Shown one piece after another: positions 59,730 to 64,000 of a DNA stretch of 64,000 nucleotides. Made by a program: the position numbers and the translations under genes. Source of the stretch: Paenibacillus odorifer (GTDB lineage: Bacteria > Bacillota > Bacilli > Paenibacillales > Paenibacillaceae); the NCBI RefSeq assembly GCF_000758725.1, contig NZ_CP009428.1, positions 2,418,001 to 2,482,000 on the forward strand. The letters are read 5' to 3'. Each line of letters opens with the position of its first letter. Positions within the stretch are counted from its first letter, which is position 1. Under the pieces are notes generated by a model. It had not been told where the DNA came from. It worked only from the letters and a program-made list of their open reading frames with translations, and made no database searches.

Positions 59730-61472
59730 TTAAACATTATAGCCGAAGCCCAGTATAGTAAAAGACTTGTCCTGATCTTCCGGCACCATTCTGATTTCTA
59801 TCTGATGCTCCCCGCTAGCCTCATTTTGATAAAGAATTACCGGATTGCAATGTGTCCAGTTATTCTCATGTGGATCAGCGGTGACTACAAGACAACCATC
59901 GACGTAAATGTTCGCCTTGCCGAATTCGCTGCTGCCAGAATCCTTGTATACGAGGATGAGATTTTTGCTTGTTATCGTCAGCTTGAAGCTGTGTTCCCCA
60001 GACGACGCTGAATGCATCCAATTTTGAGGGAATTCCGGAGTTCCGAAAGAATTGGCATCCATTTCTACCCGCTGCAAATCGGTATCGATCCCCGAAAATC
60101 CGCCTACCTCAATCCTGCCTGCGTCAATATGGCTTTTGCGGTCCAGCAGGAGGGTTCCCGCAAAATCATTCCCGATGACCGGATGCTGATCCAATAGGAG
60201 ATCATCTTCGTCCATTAGCGTTTTGTGGGTTTCGGAGAATAAATAAGCCAGACAATCAGCCATCACCCGGTGACCCTCATTAGTAGGATGATAGATATCA
60301 TAGAAAAATTGCCGTTTCGAGAGGATGTTCCCCTCATTTTTGCTTAGGCGGAACTGCCCGGATACCGCATCCTTTACACTAACCATAGGAAGATTATAAG
60401 CTCGGCCAATGGGGGAGAGCCGTTCCTGCAGGTTCCAGTCATTCATAAACACGCTGAACAGGAGAACTACTGCCGGTCTATTATCGGCGGAAAGTATTTT
60501 TAGGCATAAGCTTTCAAAACAGTTGCCTTTCGTTTCATCCCCTTCGTCGTTTACCGCAAATTCCACCACCACGATATCCGGTGTTACAGAACCTTCCCGG
60601 AGAATATCCCTTTCATAACGGATGACCCCAAGCTCGGATGGTGTTCCACCTACCCCAGCCTTCACAAAATGGATGTTCCCGCCACCATTCGTACCGAATA
60701 ATTCCTTAAATCTCAGATACGATTGGTAGGCATAACATTCTGTATGGATCGGTTTAGCGCCTGCTCCCTGAGTAATGGAACCCCCAATATAAGCAATCGT
60801 GACATCCTCACCTTTTATAGCCTTATGGATGGCAGTTTTTAATCTTTTATTATTGCCCGGATGAAGCAAGGATTGGGTAATGATCTCCCGGTATTCGTTA
60901 GAATCAAACGCTACAGGCGGTTCAATGACTAGCTCTGGTACAGAATAACCGTCATGCAAATAAAAAATTATACTCGCAATGGCCAGTTCGCCTTCATGTT
61001 TAAATTCAAAGGCGAATTTGCCGAGCACTGCATCCTCTTCAGACCATTCCAAATCCTCCAACTTCAAGAGAATCTCAGAACCGTCGGAGGGACAGGGCAC
61101 ACGTATGCTGCTGCCTGTTTCGTATTTGCTGGTTTTGCCCCAGTTCTGCAATAGAAAAGAGATGGGTTCGTTCTGCTCAGGATCCCTTCTCACAGACACT
61201 CCAATACTATGAACCAATTTGCGAAATCCAACGCAGTTTCCTAGCAGCTCCAGTATTGTCTCATCAGTGACGCCGCCAATATATCTGGCCTTGTCGATTA
61301 GATAGTTACCTTCCAGATAAACTTCCTGTGAAGGTGGACCTTCGGCCCGGGCTGTCGCCTCAATCGCGGTTTCGTAGAGCACAAAAAAACCGTTCCTGCG
61401 TTCAGCCGGATCCTTGGGTGCCTTTGGACCTTCAATCTTGCCTCCTGTAATGATCCCGTTATTGTTTTTCAT
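59730..61472 (-). CDS. SGNH/GDSL-family hydrolase, probable carbohydrate esterase
   Basis: 580 residues from ATG 61472, eight bases after GCGAGG. Block I is AYIGGSITQGAGA with the nucleophile Ser, GxND-like block VVVEFAVND, and block V DIYHPTNEGHRVMADCL with catalytic Asp and His. N- and C-terminal beta domains flank it; the C-terminal one (LTITSKNLILVYKDSGSSEFG) resembles a carbohydrate-binding or jelly-roll fold. No signal peptide is seen. It is divergent from a GH115 gene, so removal of acetyl or similar esters from a glucuronoxylan-type oligosaccharide is a fair guess. Confidence 0.85.
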   Translation of the reverse strand: MKNNNGIITGGKIEGPKAPKDPAERRNGFFVLYETAIEATARAEGPPSQEVYLEGNYLIDKARYIGGVTDETILELLGNCVGFRKLVHSIGVSVRRDPEQNEPISFLLQNWGKTSKYETGSSIRVPCPSDGSEILLKLEDLEWSEEDAVLGKFAFEFKHEGELAIASIIFYLHDGYSVPELVIEPPVAFDSNEYREIITQSLLHPGNNKRLKTAIHKAIKGEDVTIAYIGGSITQGAGAKPIHTECYAYQSYLRFKELFGTNGGGNIHFVKAGVGGTPSELGVIRYERDILREGSVTPDIVVVEFAVNDEGDETKGNCFESLCLKILSADNRPAVVLLFSVFMNDWNLQERLSPIGRAYNLPMVSVKDAVSGQFRLSKNEGNILSKRQFFYDIYHPTNEGHRVMADCLAYLFSETHKTLMDEDDLLLDQHPVIGNDFAGTLLLDRKSHIDAGRIEVGGFSGIDTDLQRVEMDANSFGTPEFPQNWMHSASSGEHSFKLTITSKNLILVYKDSGSSEFGKANIYVDGCLVVTADPHENNWTHCNPVILYQNEASGEHQIEIRMVPEDQDKSFTILGFGYNV

Positions 61473-61510
61473 ATTGATCATCCTCGCTTTTTGTATAAGC
61501 TTTTCTTGTT

Positions 61511-61526
61511 ATGGATGCGCTTGCAA
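61511..61526. promoter_or_regulatory. cre-like (CcpA) site between esterase and GH115 genes
   Basis: ATGGATGCGCTTGCAA agrees with WTGNAANCGNWWNCAW at all fixed positions except one. It lies 39 bp from the esterase start and could repress both divergent genes when a better sugar is present. Confidence 0.5.
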
Positions 61527-61713
61527 AAAACATATTTTTATTTGAAGGAATACCTGTTAACAGTAACACCAAATATCCAGATTGTTCAACCGATAAACAA
61601 AGTTTCGTTTAATAATTACAAAAAGTTGCTAGTTTACACATGGATGTTGAAATCGCTTACTTATATAATGTGCCTAGTCATACGAAAATAGGATGCTTAA
61701 GGGGAGAATTATC

Positions 61714-64000
61714 ATGCCTACGAAGGAATTGCACCTTGTGAAGCAGGGAAGTGCTGCCAAGATTTACGTAGACCCCATGGGGGAAGATTATGAGGGATTA
61801 CGCCGGGTGGCACAGTCTTTTGCAGCAGATGTTAAACAGGTAACAGAGGTAGAGCCTGAGATATATACACAATTGAACGAATTGGATGGAACAGTCATAA
61901 TCGCTGGGTCGATAGGGAGTAATGATTTTATCGATGATTTAATCGCGGAGGGAACCGTTGATGTATCGGCCATCCAAGGTAAAAGAGAATGTTATAAAAT
62001 TCAGGTGGTTGAACAACCCACAGCGGAAGTGGACAAGGCGCTCGTCATTGTAGGAAGTGATAAACGGGGGACGATTTACGGGTTGTATTCGATCTCCGAA
62101 AAGATTGGAGTTAGTCCTTGGGTGTACTGGGCGGATATTGTGCCGGAGAAGAAGCCGGCATTGTCCATTCCTGATAACCAGCTTCATGTGATCTCCAAGG
62201 AGCCTTCGGTTAAATATAGAGGTATTTTTTTGAATGACGACTGGCCGTCTTTAGGTTCTTGGGTAACTCAAAGCTTTGGTGACTTTAATGAAGATTTCTA
62301 TGACAAGGTATTTGAACTCATTCTTCGCTTGAAGGGGAATTATTTATGGCCGGCGATGTGGAGCGCCGAATTCAGCCTGAATGGTAAAAGCAGCCCGATT
62401 GCCAACGCCAAGCATGCACAAGAATACGGAATTATTATGGGGACCTCCCATCATGAACCCTTATTCCGGGCAGGCAGTGAATGGCAGAAGGTATACAGCC
62501 AATACGGAACAAGTAACCTATGGGATTTCGCCCGTAATAAACAGGCGATTACAGATTTCTGGGAAGACGGAATCAAGCGCAATCAGGCCTTTGATAACTT
62601 GATTACCCTAGGCATGCGGGGGGAAAGTGACTCTGCGCTGGAGGGCTCCGACCAGGAGAATATTGATCTGCTGAAGGATATTATACTTACGCAAAAAGAA
62701 CTATTGAAGAAATACAATCTTGAACATGCACCGCAAATTTTGGCCGTTTATAAGGAAGTTGAGAAGTACTGGTATGGCACTGCCGGGGTGGAAGGGTTGA
62801 AGGACTGGGATGTTCTGAATGACGTTACGATCCTGCTTGCTGACGATAACTTTGGCAATCTCCGCAAAATCCCGACGAAAAACGAACGTAACCGCAGCGC
62901 AGGATGGGGGATATATTATCATTTTGACTATCATGGTGGTCCGCATTCCTATGAATGGTTAAATACGACCCCGCTTGAAAAAGTCTGGGAGCAAATGTGT
63001 ATGGCATTCGACTATGGCATCCGTGATGTATGGATTGTGAACGTCGGAGATTTGAAGCCTATGGAATTGCCCATTTCCTACTTTTTGGATTTGGCCTACG
63101 ATTTTGAGGCTTGGGGGACAGGTGCAATCAATCGGATTGTGGAATACACCAACCGTTGGGTAGAGCAGCAATTCGGATATGCGCTGGAACAAGAGACATG
63201 TCTGGGAATCGCACAATTGTTAGGTGATTATACCCGGATGAACGGTCGGCGCAAGCCTGAAATTATTTATCCGTCCACCTTCAGTCCTATCCATTACAAT
63301 GAGGCGCACAGAGTTCTGGAGCAAGCGGTGATGATCGAGAGGGCTGCCAACAAATACGATGAGCTAATCCCGGAACAACTAAAGGATGCTTACTTCCAGC
63401 TCGTATATTTCCCTGCTGTTGCCTCGGCCAATGTGGTCAAAATGCAAATTTATGCAGGACTGAACCATCTATACGCTAAACGAAATAGTATGTTGGCAAA
63501 TACTTACGCTGCTCTGACCTGCGAAACCATCGAAAGGGATAAGCATCTGGAGCTGGTTTATAATAGCGGAATTTCGGATGGGAAATGGCAGGGAATGATG
63601 AGTTCCCCTCATGTAGGGTATATACATTGGAATGCAGAAGGGTGGAAATATCCGGATGTAAACACCCTGACTCCCGCCAGAGGTTCTTTAATGATTGTCG
63701 ATGTGGAAGGAACGGAACAAGCGTATGTTTCCGGCACAGCTAATCTTCCGGTAATTACAAATCTTCAAAAAGAAAACTATCGCATCACAATCAGTAACGG
63801 TGGAGAAGCGGGTTTTGAATATCAGGTGCGGAGCAGCGTGGATTGGATCAAGCTTGAGAAAATACGCGGCTGGATTGAGGCAGGGGAGACGCTTCAGGTT
63901 TCCGTAGATTGGGAGAAGGTCAAAGAAGCATCGACGGGCGAAATTACGATCTCCGGTGCCGGGAATATAGTTAAGGTGAAGGCAGCCGTGGATTGGATAG
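61714..64000 (+). CDS. GH115-family glycoside hydrolase (alpha-glucuronidase-like), 3' end outside window
   Basis: ATG 61714 follows TTAAGGGGAGAATTATC; the frame is open to the window end (762 codons), so the gene continues. Residues 20-150 form an N-terminal alpha/beta domain (VIVGSDKRGTIYGLYSISE). The TIM barrel then shows the family phrases KYRGIFLNDDWPSLGSWV, RLKGNYLWPAMW, GIIMGTSHHEPL and TLGMRGESDSAL, followed by VWIVNVGDLKPMELP. Known GH115 enzymes remove glucuronic or methyl-glucuronic acid from xylan. No signal peptide: it probably works on imported oligosaccharides. Confidence 0.92.
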   Translation, partial: MPTKELHLVKQGSAAKIYVDPMGEDYEGLRRVAQSFAADVKQVTEVEPEIYTQLNELDGTVIIAGSIGSNDFIDDLIAEGTVDVSAIQGKRECYKIQVVEQPTAEVDKALVIVGSDKRGTIYGLYSISEKIGVSPWVYWADIVPEKKPALSIPDNQLHVISKEPSVKYRGIFLNDDWPSLGSWVTQSFGDFNEDFYDKVFELILRLKGNYLWPAMWSAEFSLNGKSSPIANAKHAQEYGIIMGTSHHEPLFRAGSEWQKVYSQYGTSNLWDFARNKQAITDFWEDGIKRNQAFDNLITLGMRGESDSALEGSDQENIDLLKDIILTQKELLKKYNLEHAPQILAVYKEVEKYWYGTAGVEGLKDWDVLNDVTILLADDNFGNLRKIPTKNERNRSAGWGIYYHFDYHGGPHSYEWLNTTPLEKVWEQMCMAFDYGIRDVWIVNVGDLKPMELPISYFLDLAYDFEAWGTGAINRIVEYTNRWVEQQFGYALEQETCLGIAQLLGDYTRMNGRRKPEIIYPSTFSPIHYNEAHRVLEQAVMIERAANKYDELIPEQLKDAYFQLVYFPAVASANVVKMQIYAGLNHLYAKRNSMLANTYAALTCETIERDKHLELVYNSGISDGKWQGMMSSPHVGYIHWNAEGWKYPDVNTLTPARGSLMIVDVEGTEQAYVSGTANLPVITNLQKENYRITISNGGEAGFEYQVRSSVDWIKLEKIRGWIEAGETLQVSVDWEKVKEASTGEITISGAGNIVKVKAAVDWI

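Overview
The window reads as chromosomal DNA of a spore-forming, low-to-mid GC Firmicute, most probably Paenibacillus or a close relative. The evidence is gene content: a YesM/YesN two-component pair beside LplB/LplC-type sugar permeases, YhaO/YhaN, the YqhG plus SNF2-helicase pair with YqzE, a 31-residue YjcZ-type spore peptide, an AprX-like protease, and strong AGGAGG ribosome binding sites with frequent TTG/GTG starts. This is an inference from protein families, not a database match.

Left end (1-13.7 kb): a polysaccharide-use locus. It holds a discoidin plus beta-helix (pectate-lyase-like) protein that is cut by the window edge, a 4-oxalocrotonate-type tautomerase, two ABC sugar permeases, a response regulator and its histidine kinase, an SDR oxidoreductase, two different heparinase II/III-like proteins and a substrate-binding lipoprotein. 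From the tautomerase on, the genes overlap or lie close together and end at a good terminator. The gene set suggests import and breakdown of a uronate-containing glycan.

13.8-31.9 kb: mixed housekeeping and accessory genes. These are a class C serine hydrolase, an ABC-2 exporter trio, a TetR gene divergent from a ketopantoate-reductase-like operon with a clear palindromic operator, an RNA m5C methyltransferase, a glycosyltransferase, YhaO/YhaN (with a very GC-rich middle), a YkvI-like transporter, xpt and three small unknown genes.

32-46.6 kb: tRNA-Leu(CAG) with its own promoter and terminator, followed by an 800-bp field of nested palindromic repeats. Next come a GntR/ABC operon, an AprX-like subtilase divergent from an odd basic small protein, and a Fur-box-controlled heme/iron import operon whose permease is frameshifted and which ends in a HugZ-like gene. 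A MerR regulator with a textbook long-spacer target promoter, an esterase, a diverged relative of the palindromic repeat, a TetR gene and eight copies of a 51-bp tandem repeat complete this part.

46.6-59.7 kb: an SDR, glycerol dehydrogenase, a polysaccharide deacetylase, a CwlD-like amidase, YqzE, a secreted unknown, YqhG and the SNF2 helicase. Then come B12-dependent ribonucleotide reductase behind two NrdR-like boxes, cytidine deaminase with a compact 5'-terminal RNA structure, and a methylenetetrahydrofolate-reductase-like gene.

Right end (59.7-64 kb): a second carbohydrate locus, with an SGNH esterase divergent from a GH115 alpha-glucuronidase-like gene cut by the window edge. A cre-like site lies between them, and another lies near the start of the left locus. 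I saw no transposase, phage, CRISPR array or rRNA.
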